A DNA stretch of 52,129 nucleotides. Origin: Acidobacteriota bacterium (GTDB lineage Bacteria > Acidobacteriota > Terriglobia > Terriglobales > Acidobacteriaceae). This document shows positions 44,346 to 52,050 of the stretch, in pieces. The DNA lies in assembly GCA_021793405.1 (NCBI GenBank), contig JAJYSV010000027.1:1-52129 (forward strand). The letters run 5' to 3'. A model generated the notes under the pieces. It was not told the DNA's origin. It searched no databases and was given only the letters and a program-made list of their open reading frames with translations. Position numbers and translations under genes: made by a program. How positions within the stretch are numbered: the stretch's first letter is position 1; every line of letters begins with the position of its first letter.

Positions 44346-45098
44346 CTACGCGCCGAGCCGGAAACATTGGAGAGAGGATCTCTCAAACTTTCCCGTTGCG
44401 TCTCGGAGCGCGAGGGTTCCAACGATGTCTTCGGCAGGACTCAGCTCGACCAGCAGCCAACCAGCCGCGATGGGCGCTTGCGGACGCAGGCCAAGCAATG
44501 CCGCGGGACGCTGCGGATGGACTTCGACGTCAAAGCCGTCGAGCGGCAGGTTGAGGCCGAGACCCTCGCCCTTGAGCAGCGCTTCCTTGCTGGTCCAGCA
44601 GCGATAAAAGCCTGGCAGCCATTGCTCCGGGAGAAGAGTTCGCAGGGTGAGCAACTCGCGCGAGGAGAAATGGTGTTCGGCGACATCGGCATCGATCGGG
44701 CGGATGCGCTCCATGTCGATTCCCAGCTCATAGTCGCGGCTGACGGCAAGCGCCGCGATTCCCGCGCTGTGGGTCAGATTGAATCGGATGCGCTGCGGGT
44801 TTTTTTCGGGCTCGATTTGCGGCTTGCCGTAGGCGTTGGTCGAAAACGATATCTCCGCACCGCTGAGACCGAGATAGCCGCCGAGCAGCGACCGCATCGC
44901 GGAGTGGGCGCGGACATAGCGGTCGCGATCCTGCGGGAACACGAATCGCTGAGCCCGACCAGTCTCTGCCTCGCTGAGAATTTCCCAGTCACGCGGCAGG
45001 GGCGGGAAGTCGAGATCCCACGCCCACACGTGGACCTGATTCGCGGAGAGCGGCGGAACGGGTTCGGTGCGCGGCCAGAAATAGTTTTGTGCATTCAT
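44346..45098 (-). CDS. Sfp-type 4'-phosphopantetheinyl transferase
   Basis: A 250-residue enzyme if started at ATG 45098; the frame is open to TTG 45164 and no start has a clear ribosome site. Family motifs are QVHVWAWDLD, FNLTHSAGIAALAVS, the Mg-binding LGIDMERI (D128, E130) and CWTSKEALLKGEG (168-179), and the two-domain length is that of Sfp rather than AcpS. It converts carrier domains to their holo form by adding phosphopantetheine from CoA. With three T/ACP serines and one more ACP in the line, it is the expected helper gene. It converges on the hydrolase with 10 bp between and diverges from the oxygenase gene. Confidence 0.9.
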   Translation of the reverse strand: MNAQNYFWPRTEPVPPLSANQVHVWAWDLDFPPLPRDWEILSEAETGRAQRFVFPQDRDRYVRAHSAMRSLLGGYLGLSGAEISFSTNAYGKPQIEPEKNPQRIRFNLTHSAGIAALAVSRDYELGIDMERIRPIDADVAEHHFSSRELLTLRTLLPEQWLPGFYRCWTSKEALLKGEGLGLNLPLDGFDVEVHPQRPAALLGLRPQAPIAAGWLLVELSPAEDIVGTLALRDATGKFERSSLQCFRLGA

Positions 45099-45195
45099 TC
45101 GCGTGTTCGTTCGATGCAGCGGTTTCGGCAGATCCCTCGCTGCCGGTTCCAGCTGATAATCCAAAACTCAATTCAGTTGCTAGCTTCAGAGAAAA

Positions 45196-45213
45196 TGCCG
45201 ATGTCAATCGGCA
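45196..45213. promoter_or_regulatory. Inverted repeat just upstream of the JmjC-type oxygenase gene
   Basis: TGCCGAT and ATCGGCA are exact 7-bp arms four bases apart. The repeat ends 16 bases before ATG 45229 and four bases before the ribosome site GAGGTGA, between divergent genes. It may be an operator or a leader hairpin that hides the ribosome site. Confidence 0.4.
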
Positions 45214-45228
45214 GTACGAGGTGACAGT

Positions 45229-46170
45229 ATGTCAACGACAACAAGTACCATGGCCCCGCCAATTGTGAAAGAAGTTTCCCACGCGCCAGAACGCCTTTAT
45301 ACCGCAGATAGGGCGAAATTCGCAGAGAATTTCAACAAGCGCCCGTTCCTTCTGGAGCATTCGCTCAGCAATCATCCGGCATTTACTATGGATCGCTTGC
45401 ATAGCCTGCTGGAGCGCTCGTTGCCGATCCCAAACAAAGTGTATTGGAATGCGGGCAAAAAGCGCATCGACCAACGCTGGAAGGATCGGCCGGGCCGTGA
45501 TTTTTCCATTGAAGAGGCATTTCGCCGTATTCGTGAGACCGACGCCTGGATCATTATCTTTGGCGCGGATCGCGATCCCGAGATCCATGATTTGCTGGAG
45601 CAAGGGCTGGCCGAAGTGCAGGAGATGACGGGGATTCCCCTGAGTCGCGAGGAAAAAAGCAGGCAGTCGATCATCTTTATCACTTCGCCGCATCGCATCA
45701 CGGAGTACCACATCGACAAGGAATGCAGCCTGCTGCTGCAGATCCATGGGAAAAAGACCATCCATGTGTTCGATCAAACCGATCGGGAAGTGTTGACGGA
45801 AGAAGAACTGGAGAGCTTCTGGAGTTTCGACAACAACGCCGCGACCTATAAGGCGCATCTGCAGAATCGCGCCACATCGTTTTTGCTGGAGCCGGGAAAG
45901 GCGGTGCATATTCCAATAAATGCTCCGCACTGGCTGGAAAATGGCGACGATATTTCGGTGTCTATCAATCAGAATTTTGAATACAAGAATGACCGGTTGG
46001 CAAATATTTATCGGGCCAACTATTACATTCGCAAGATGGGGATGAAGCCATTGCCGCCGGGACAGTCTCGCCTGCGTGATCGGATGAAGGGTCAAGGCAT
46101 GCGTCTGCCGGTTGCGCTGGCACGGGAATTGCGGGAATTGAAGGACAAAATGGAGAGGAGAAAGTCATGA
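45229..46170 (+). CDS. JmjC/cupin-8-type Fe(II) oxygenase
   Basis: A 313-residue soluble protein with a good ribosome site (GAGGTGA). A double-stranded beta-helix oxygenase core is indicated by YHIDKECSLLLQIHGKK, where H161 and D163 would bind iron and a following Lys would hold 2-oxoglutarate, and by VHIPINAPHW, whose H234 would be the third ligand. This HxD...H arrangement is that of cupin-8/JmjC hydroxylases; homologues sit beside NRPS genes as beta-hydroxylases of carrier-bound amino acids or as protein hydroxylases. A tailoring oxidation of the NRPS-PKS product is the favoured guess. The last ~70 residues are basic and helical. Substrate unknown. Confidence 0.75.
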   Translation: MSTTTSTMAPPIVKEVSHAPERLYTADRAKFAENFNKRPFLLEHSLSNHPAFTMDRLHSLLERSLPIPNKVYWNAGKKRIDQRWKDRPGRDFSIEEAFRRIRETDAWIIIFGADRDPEIHDLLEQGLAEVQEMTGIPLSREEKSRQSIIFITSPHRITEYHIDKECSLLLQIHGKKTIHVFDQTDREVLTEEELESFWSFDNNAATYKAHLQNRATSFLLEPGKAVHIPINAPHWLENGDDISVSINQNFEYKNDRLANIYRANYYIRKMGMKPLPPGQSRLRDRMKGQGMRLPVALARELRELKDKMERRKS

Positions 46171-46391
46171 CGCTTACCAATTTTTGTTTTTGGACTGCGA
46201 TGGCAGTTTCGATCCAGGCTTGCCGCAGGATTCTTGCTAGGAGATGCCAGCCGAAGGTTTTTGTGGCAGGACCTGCCAGAGGCTGAACCCGCGTCGATTC
46301 CGCGCGCGGGCCATATTCCTCAGCGTGTTCTTTGAAGTTAAATCACTCAATCCGCGGATTGAGGTAATCCACGGAGCTGGCAAATCGATTT

Positions 46392-47633
46392 ATGACCCCA
46401 TTCCTCATACAGATGCGACACAGTGTGGCGCTGGGGTTCGGTCTAGCGTCGATTGCGATTGCAGTATTTGCGTTGCTGGGCACGCTGTATGCGCTAGCGT
46501 TCGCGGTGATCGGAATTTTTGTTTCACGAAGAAAAAGTCAGGATCGAGTAACCTCCTCTCCCGCTGAAATGGATGCGTTCACGACAAATTTTCTGGTGGT
46601 GATTCCGGCGCACAATGAAAGTTCGGGACTGACAGCCACGGTTCAGAGTGTCCTGGGGCAGAATTATCCTCATCTGCGGTGCGTTGTGATTGCGGACAAC
46701 TGTACCGATGACACTGCGGACATGGCCAGGGCGGCGGGTGCGCACGATGTTCTTATCCGAACCGATCTTGACAAGCGAGGCAAGGGGCAGGCGCTGACCT
46801 GGATGTTCGATCTGGCGCAAAGCTGGACCTGGGATGCTGTATGCGTGATTGATGCCGATAGCGTTGTGGACCCAGGATTCTTTGCCGCGTTCGATGCTTC
46901 TTTTCGAGCCGGCCACGCGGTTGTGCAGGCCCGCTACGACTTCTTTCCCGCCGCGGACAGAAAAAACTGGCTGCAGCAATTCAGTGCCGTCAGCAAAGCG
47001 GGAGAGAATAGCTTTATCGCTCGTTCGCGGGAGAGGCTTGGGCTGTCTCAACTACTGATGGGCAATGGATTTTTTGTGTCGAGGCCAGTGCTGGAGCGTG
47101 TGCCCTGGCTCGCTCACTCTATCGTAGAAGATGCCGAATATGCGCTGCTGCTGGGGCGGCAAGGCATTGCCGTGCACTACCAGGAGCGGGCGCGCTTGTG
47201 GTCCCGGCAGGCAACCAGTGTTCGCGACGTTCAGCCCCAGCGTGTGCGCTGGGCTTCCGGCATCTGGCAACTCTTCCACAAGGCTATTCCGGTTTTGTTG
47301 GCGACGGCGTGGCGTGAACGCAGTTGGCGCGCGCTGGAAGAGATTGTGATGCTCTTGATGACGAGCCGCACGGTCCTGATTTATCTGTGGTTCTTGTCGT
47401 TTGCGATGAGTTTGACCGCGCCGTCTCTATTCCCATTGACGTGGAGCTTATTGGCGGGCGTGGCGATTCTGCAATTCGTTTATCTGATGCTGATGTTCCG
47501 CTTCGCCTGCGATCGCCCGGTCCCCATGGCTGGGGCGCTGCTGCTGCCGTATTATGTGTTCGTCATCTTGTCGTCGCAGGTTTTGGCATTGAGCGGCGTC
47601 AATCGCCATCTATGGTGGCGAACCAGCCGATAG
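46392..47633 (+). CDS. Membrane glycosyltransferase family 2 (N-acetylglucosaminyltransferase-like)
   Basis: A 413-residue processive-type GT2. An N-terminal double hydrophobic segment (about 10-43) precedes the catalytic domain, with FLVVIPAHNES, VVIADNCTDDT, the CVIDADSVV metal site, a VEDAEYALLL acidic pair and QPQRVRWASG, the (Q/R)xxRW motif of processive enzymes. Three more membrane helices end the protein (about 325-405). The layout matches PgaC/NodC-like and cellulose/hyaluronan-type synthases, although here it is shorter. It might build a HexNAc polymer, which would give a target for the deacetylases. Start at ATG 46392; the ribosome site is weak and ATG 46410 is an alternative. Confidence 0.84.
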   Translation: MTPFLIQMRHSVALGFGLASIAIAVFALLGTLYALAFAVIGIFVSRRKSQDRVTSSPAEMDAFTTNFLVVIPAHNESSGLTATVQSVLGQNYPHLRCVVIADNCTDDTADMARAAGAHDVLIRTDLDKRGKGQALTWMFDLAQSWTWDAVCVIDADSVVDPGFFAAFDASFRAGHAVVQARYDFFPAADRKNWLQQFSAVSKAGENSFIARSRERLGLSQLLMGNGFFVSRPVLERVPWLAHSIVEDAEYALLLGRQGIAVHYQERARLWSRQATSVRDVQPQRVRWASGIWQLFHKAIPVLLATAWRERSWRALEEIVMLLMTSRTVLIYLWFLSFAMSLTAPSLFPLTWSLLAGVAILQFVYLMLMFRFACDRPVPMAGALLLPYYVFVILSSQVLALSGVNRHLWWRTSR

Positions 47634-47715
47634 AACAATGTTGCGGTCGTGCAGGAACCACAATATCCTTCACTTCGCTACGCTTCGTTCGGGAAGACAA
47701 TCGCCCAATTGTATC

Positions 47716-48912
47716 TCATACACCCACGGAGAACCCCCGCCAGGTCGTAAGCGGCTGGCGGTCGCCGCGAAACACTTCTTCGTAAAGTTCAATCAATTTT
47801 TGCCGCTGATAGGCTGGGAAATACTCGCGGATCAATTCGTCCCCGCCGGCCGTCAATTGGCGGCGCAGCTCTGGATGGAGCCACATCGTTTTCATGGCGG
47901 CTGCGAGCCGGGGTATATTCGCCGATGGGACGAGCAGGCCATTTCTGCCGTCGACGATGAGGTCGGGAATTCCTCCCACCGCACTGGCAATCACCGGAAC
48001 TTTCAGGCAAAGCGCTTCCAGCACAGTATTCGGGGTGCCTTCAGTCAGGGAGGGTTGAACTACGCAATCGAGGAGTCGCATCCATTCCGTGCAGTTGCCC
48101 TGGAACCCGGCGAAATACACTTTTTCGCGAATTCCAAGCTGCGACGCCTGTTGTTCCAGCGGCTTTTGCTCGTGCCCATCGCCGACGACGATGAGAAACA
48201 ATGGAGCATTGGCAGGCGCCTTTGCGCATAGCTGGTGAAATGCGGAAATCATGAAGCGATGGCCTTTTTCCTGGCTCAACCGGCCAACCGATCCGAAGAC
48301 GAACGCATTGTCTGGGATGCCAATACTGCTTCTGGAGGCCGGTTCGCCGTCGTGCTGGCGAGAATAGGGCGGCAGCATCGCATTCTTGACGACAATCGGA
48401 GCGGGGCGATTTCCCCGCAAAGCAGCAATCTGCTCCGCCTGCTTTTCTGAGACGCACACAACCCTTTGGGCGCGTTTGAGCGCCTGGCGCTCGAGCATTT
48501 CGTAGAAGATGACGCGCATGTTCTCCGCTGTGAAGCCGCGCACAAAGGCGACATGCAAGGTATTTGTCGCTCGCGCAGCCAAATACCCCACTACATTTGC
48601 CTTAAAGCCATGGGTGCAGAGAAGAGATCCCTTTCGGCCCGACAAGATCCGCGACAGTTGAGAAACCAGATCGAGGCGAACGCCGCCGGGCAGGCACACC
48701 GTGGGAATGTTCCGCTGCTCGGCGGCGACCAGGAGTTCCGGCCTTTCTCTCAAATCGTGAAACGATCCGATGGCGAGGCGGTACTCGCTATCCTGCATGT
48801 CCTCCGCATGATGCAGGATCTGCTTTTCCGGGCCGCCGACCAGATTGCTGCCAATCAAATGGAGCACGTCGTGCTTCCCGCGAATGCCTGCATTGTCAGG
48901 ATTCATTGCCAT
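47716..48912 (-). CDS. Glycosyltransferase family 4, paralogue of the EPS-operon GT4
   Basis: A 398-residue GT-B transferase whose N-terminus (VLHLIGSNLVGGPEKQILHH) and much of its length match the GT4 at 20.7-21.8 kb, including TVCLPGGVRLDL against the other copy's VSVPGGIRPGL and LLCTHGFKANVVGYLA. Donor-domain motifs are FGSVGRLSQEKGH, VQPSLTEGTPNTVLEAL and VPVIASAVGGIPDL. ATG 48912 is given; ATG 48906 overlaps the stop of the upstream ATP-grasp gene as ATGA and is equally likely. It forms a leftward pair with that gene. Its presence on the far side of the NRPS-PKS block from its paralogue suggests duplication within the locus. Confidence 0.87.
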   Translation of the reverse strand: MAMNPDNAGIRGKHDVLHLIGSNLVGGPEKQILHHAEDMQDSEYRLAIGSFHDLRERPELLVAAEQRNIPTVCLPGGVRLDLVSQLSRILSGRKGSLLCTHGFKANVVGYLAARATNTLHVAFVRGFTAENMRVIFYEMLERQALKRAQRVVCVSEKQAEQIAALRGNRPAPIVVKNAMLPPYSRQHDGEPASRSSIGIPDNAFVFGSVGRLSQEKGHRFMISAFHQLCAKAPANAPLFLIVVGDGHEQKPLEQQASQLGIREKVYFAGFQGNCTEWMRLLDCVVQPSLTEGTPNTVLEALCLKVPVIASAVGGIPDLIVDGRNGLLVPSANIPRLAAAMKTMWLHPELRRQLTAGGDELIREYFPAYQRQKLIELYEEVFRGDRQPLTTWRGFSVGV

Positions 48913-50135
48913 GGCCGAGACAATCCTAACCTAGAAAATAGACGCATCCACTTTTCTTGAGACGAGATTCGAAGCTCTCTCATGCCCAACTGCACCAGAT
49001 CGGGCTCATCCGCAGGGATGTCGAGGTAGGAGGATTGAAACAACTCGCTCGAGGTGTCCCCCAGCCACGCATGTGGAAACAGGGCGATGGTATCGCCGGA
49101 TAGCTGAATGGGTGAGAGGGAAACGTGCTGTCCAGTCAGGGTCATGCATAGAGAAGAGATCAAATCGCGTCCGGGCCCGAGCGGCAAGGAACAGGTTTGG
49201 GTGGCTCTGGCGTTCATTTCAATCAGATAGGCGTTCCCCTGGCGGGAATCGATCATAAAGTCAAAGCCGGCAAACCCAGAAAACCCTAACCTGCGTACAA
49301 TTTTCTGAACCATTTCCAGCCTCTCTCGATTTTCCTGCAGGCGTACGACTGTCGCGGGGCCTTTCGGTTTTGAGGTCTGTAACACTTCCACATCGATGCT
49401 GGCCAGGACTTTGCCCTGCCAGCAGGCAACCGCAAGGTTGGCGTCGGGTCCGGGCACAAAAGCTTGGATGCTCACCTCGCGCTGCTGTTGCATGAGCCAC
49501 GGCACAATGCAATTCGAATCGCGGTCCAAGAAAGTACGCTTGGCGGCAACTATGGTAGCCAGCGGAGCACGCAGAGTTTTATAGGCGCGCAAGGCCTCAG
49601 GCAAGGAGTACACAATTTTCACCCCTTCGCCGCCCGAGGTGCCATCCGCCTTGAGCACGGCTGGAAATCCGTACCGAGACAGCCAGTGTTCGACCTGGTC
49701 GGTGGAAGCGACTGTCGTGGTCTCCGGGATACGAATGCCCTCTTCGCGCATCAGGGCCATGAATTTTTCTCTGGATTCGGTAATGGGATAGCTTTCCGGA
49801 GCGCCGAGGGAAGTCTGCAGGACCTGGCAAATCGCGCGCGAAGCAGGATCCCCGGCCTGCGAAGAGACGGCATAGATGCCATGCAAATGCCTCATTGCAA
49901 TGTCATCGCAGGGAATGATGATGTCGGGTTGCGAGGTGAGAATTGCGGTTCGAATGGAACGCTGGGGAGATGTGCCGCGATATCGGTAGCGGTTGTGAAT
50001 TGCGTGGGTCGAGAATACCGCGTGGTTCGAAGGGCAGACGATATCGACATCGCAGCCCGCCGCAGCCAGGGCCATGGCCAGCCGCGCCGTCGAGAACCAT
50101 CGGCAAGTCGTTGCCACCAAAACTTTCGTTGCCAT
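48903..50135 (-). CDS. ATP-grasp superfamily ligase
   Basis: A 410-residue ATP-grasp protein. The N-terminal ~115 residues form a pre-ATP-grasp Rossmann-like part (VLVATTCRWFSTARLAMALA, IIIPCDD). The ATP-binding part has SREKFMALMREEGIRIPET, FPAVLKADGTSGGEGV for phosphate contact, the strand REVSIQAFVPG and the metal-binding FDFMID...YLIEMNARATQ. Such carboxylate-amine ligases join an acid (through an acyl-phosphate) to an amine, as in peptide or cofactor tailoring. It is translationally coupled to a GT4 and divergent from an FAD enzyme. A role in glycan substitution or in peptide tailoring is possible and cannot be decided here. AAGG precedes the start. Confidence 0.82.
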   Translation of the reverse strand: MATKVLVATTCRWFSTARLAMALAAAGCDVDIVCPSNHAVFSTHAIHNRYRYRGTSPQRSIRTAILTSQPDIIIPCDDIAMRHLHGIYAVSSQAGDPASRAICQVLQTSLGAPESYPITESREKFMALMREEGIRIPETTTVASTDQVEHWLSRYGFPAVLKADGTSGGEGVKIVYSLPEALRAYKTLRAPLATIVAAKRTFLDRDSNCIVPWLMQQQREVSIQAFVPGPDANLAVACWQGKVLASIDVEVLQTSKPKGPATVVRLQENRERLEMVQKIVRRLGFSGFAGFDFMIDSRQGNAYLIEMNARATQTCSLPLGPGRDLISSLCMTLTGQHVSLSPIQLSGDTIALFPHAWLGDTSSELFQSSYLDIPADEPDLVQLGMRELRISSQEKWMRLFSRLGLSRPWQ

Positions 50136-50360
50136 GCAAATACCTTGAAGGCCCGCCTATTGAGGGACCGATTATGGTGAATGTATGATTGCAATAAGAA
50201 TCGCTCATCAGATTTTACTGGAGTCAGTTCCAGGGGGAATGTTTCGCGCCTTCGGGTCTGTTCCGCGATATGAAGACCCAGACCTTGAAAACTGGAAGAC
50301 TCCGAGTGCAACGCTGGAAAAGCGATTGACTTCCGCCGGATAGATGCAGGACCATCCAAG

Positions 50361-51593
50361 ATGAACCCCACCATCCAAGTTGCGATTGTTGGAGCCGGGC
50401 CCTACGGCTTGTCGATTGCCGCCCATCTGCAGGCGCGGGGCATATCCTGCGGCATTTTCGGCCGCTCCATGGAAGTATGGCGGCTCCACATGCCCAAGGG
50501 AATGCTACTGAAGTCCGATGGCTTTGCATCGAATCTGTCCGATCCAACCGGCAGTTTTACCCTGAAGCATTTCTGCCAGATGCGCGGGATTCCGTATGAA
50601 GATACCCGCCTGCCCGTGCCGATTGAGGTGTTTATCGAATATGCTCTCGCGTTTCAAGAGAGATTTGCGCCTCAATTGGATTCCAGACTTGTCGCCGGGA
50701 TCGCGCGCGCGGGAGATCACTATCGACTTCGACTGGAAGATGGCGCGGAGGTGACGGCGCGGACCGTGGTGCTGGCGGTCGGAATCAGTCACTTTTCTTA
50801 TGTGCCGGAATCGTTGGCCCATTTGCCGGCAGAGTTGCTGTCGCACAGTTCGGCGCACCATGACTGCTCCGTGCTTCGAGGCAGAGACGTCACCATTCTT
50901 GGTGCGGGAGCCTCCGCAGTCGACATCGCCGCGCTGATGCATGAAAGCGGAGTGAAAGTTTCTCTGGTGGCCAGGTCATCGAAGATCCGGTTTCACGATC
51001 CCCCCGGGGCGAGTCCGCGTTCGCTGTGGCAGCGCGTGCGAAATCCTACTTCTGGATTGGGTCCGGGCTGGAAGTCCCGGTTCTATACGGATGCTCCGGG
51101 GATGTTCCGGTATTTTCCTGAAGAGCTTCGGATGCGAATTGTGCAGAACCACCTGGGTCCGGCCCCAGGATGGCCAATGAGGAAGCGAGTCGAAGGGAAA
51201 GTTCCCATGCTGCTGGGGTACGCCATTGCGCGGGCGGAGGCATGGAATGGAGGAGTGCGCTTGTTTTTAGCTGCGGAAGATGGCCATATCCGCGAGCATG
51301 AAACAGAGCATGTTGTTGCCGCCACGGGATACAAGCCGGATATCCGGCGGCTGGATTTCCTGGATGTTGCGATCCGGAACGAACTGCGCACCGTCGGAAA
51401 TGCGCCGGAGTTGTCCGCGGATTTTCAATCGTCGTTGCCTGGGCTATATTTTGTAGGGATTGCAGCGGCGAACAACTTTGGTCCCATGATGCGATTTGCC
51501 TACGGGGCCGACTACACGGCGCGTCGCGTTGCCGGTCATCTGCAGAAACAAATGAATAAACGGGCCTCCCGCGATTCGGAAGAAGACTTCTGA
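50361..51593 (+). CDS. FAD/NAD(P)-binding oxidoreductase, flavin monooxygenase-like
   Basis: A 410-residue flavoprotein with two dinucleotide folds: VAIVGAGPYGLSIAAHL for FAD at the N-terminus and VTILGAGASAVDIAALM for NAD(P) near residue 180, then VVAATGYKPD and a C-terminal GLYFVGIAAANNFGP that closes the FAD site. The order resembles class B monooxygenases and lysine/ornithine N-hydroxylases, but the exact FxGxxxHxxx(Y/F)/D BVMO fingerprint is not seen. It could hydroxylate an amine or act as a simple oxidoreductase. The 225-bp gap to the divergent ATP-grasp gene probably carries both promoters, with no clear box found. It converges on the metalloprotease relic with 8 bp between stops. Confidence 0.82.
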   Translation: MNPTIQVAIVGAGPYGLSIAAHLQARGISCGIFGRSMEVWRLHMPKGMLLKSDGFASNLSDPTGSFTLKHFCQMRGIPYEDTRLPVPIEVFIEYALAFQERFAPQLDSRLVAGIARAGDHYRLRLEDGAEVTARTVVLAVGISHFSYVPESLAHLPAELLSHSSAHHDCSVLRGRDVTILGAGASAVDIAALMHESGVKVSLVARSSKIRFHDPPGASPRSLWQRVRNPTSGLGPGWKSRFYTDAPGMFRYFPEELRMRIVQNHLGPAPGWPMRKRVEGKVPMLLGYAIARAEAWNGGVRLFLAAEDGHIREHETEHVVAATGYKPDIRRLDFLDVAIRNELRTVGNAPELSADFQSSLPGLYFVGIAAANNFGPMMRFAYGADYTARRVAGHLQKQMNKRASRDSEEDF

Positions 51594-51601
51594 TTTCTGA
51601 A

Positions 51602-52029
51602 TCATTTGTTTTTGGCAGTGACAACGGGTACACGCGCATCGGCAGGGTTCTGATTCGATGCGGTGAGGGCTCTTCTGCCATCGGAGCCGGCAGCGGCACA
51701 AGATTGCTGGCCACCAGCACCAGTTTGTAGATTGCCAGCCAGTGTCCAACGCCCGGGACGGTCCACAACGCCGCCGCAACCAGCGCATTCATCAAGGGCC
51801 GCTCAGCGCGATCGCGAGCGTCGTCAAGAGACGCGCGCCTCGGCTTACGCCGGATATACAACCCCCGCAGATAGAGGCCGATCTCGCGGACTTTAACCCG
51901 CAGGACCCGCACCGCCAGCAGATGCCCGCATTCGTGCAGCAGCAGGCTTGCCAGCGTGAGCCAGCCCAGCAGCAGCAGGCCCGAGAGAGTGTGCCTATTG
52001 AGGGCAATTATATACTTGCCGCACAAAGG
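51602..52029 (-). pseudogene. M50-type (site-2-protease-like) metalloprotease with a -1 frameshift
   Basis: The N-terminal frame encodes a membrane helix running into the zinc motif LLLHECGHLLAVRVL, then further hydrophobic stretches and SNLVPLP, where the family has its second zinc-ligand region (an NxxPxxxxDG pattern). The frame in hand then departs into PMAEEPSPHR. Shifting by one base at about 51686-51691 (forward GCCGG) restores GSDGRRAL, exactly the missing DG motif, and a natural stop at 51602-51604, eight bases from the convergent FAD gene. So one base is missing, either in the genome or in the sequence. Unshifted, the frame runs on antisense to the FAD gene until 51046. The start is uncertain (TTG 52029, or GTG 52074 further up). 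Confidence 0.68.
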
Positions 52030-52050
52030 ACGGCAGGTAGACAATGAAGC

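Noticed and set aside
46167-46286. 39-codon frame starting in an ATGA overlap with the oxygenase stop
   Set aside because: The ATGA overlap is suggestive, but the product (Cys/Arg-rich, one short hydrophobic run) has no recognisable feature and chance overlaps are common.
51046-51601. Continuation of the protease frame antisense through the FAD oxidoreductase gene
   Set aside because: The alternative -1 frame restores the family motif and stops at 51602, so the antisense part is a by-product of the frameshift.
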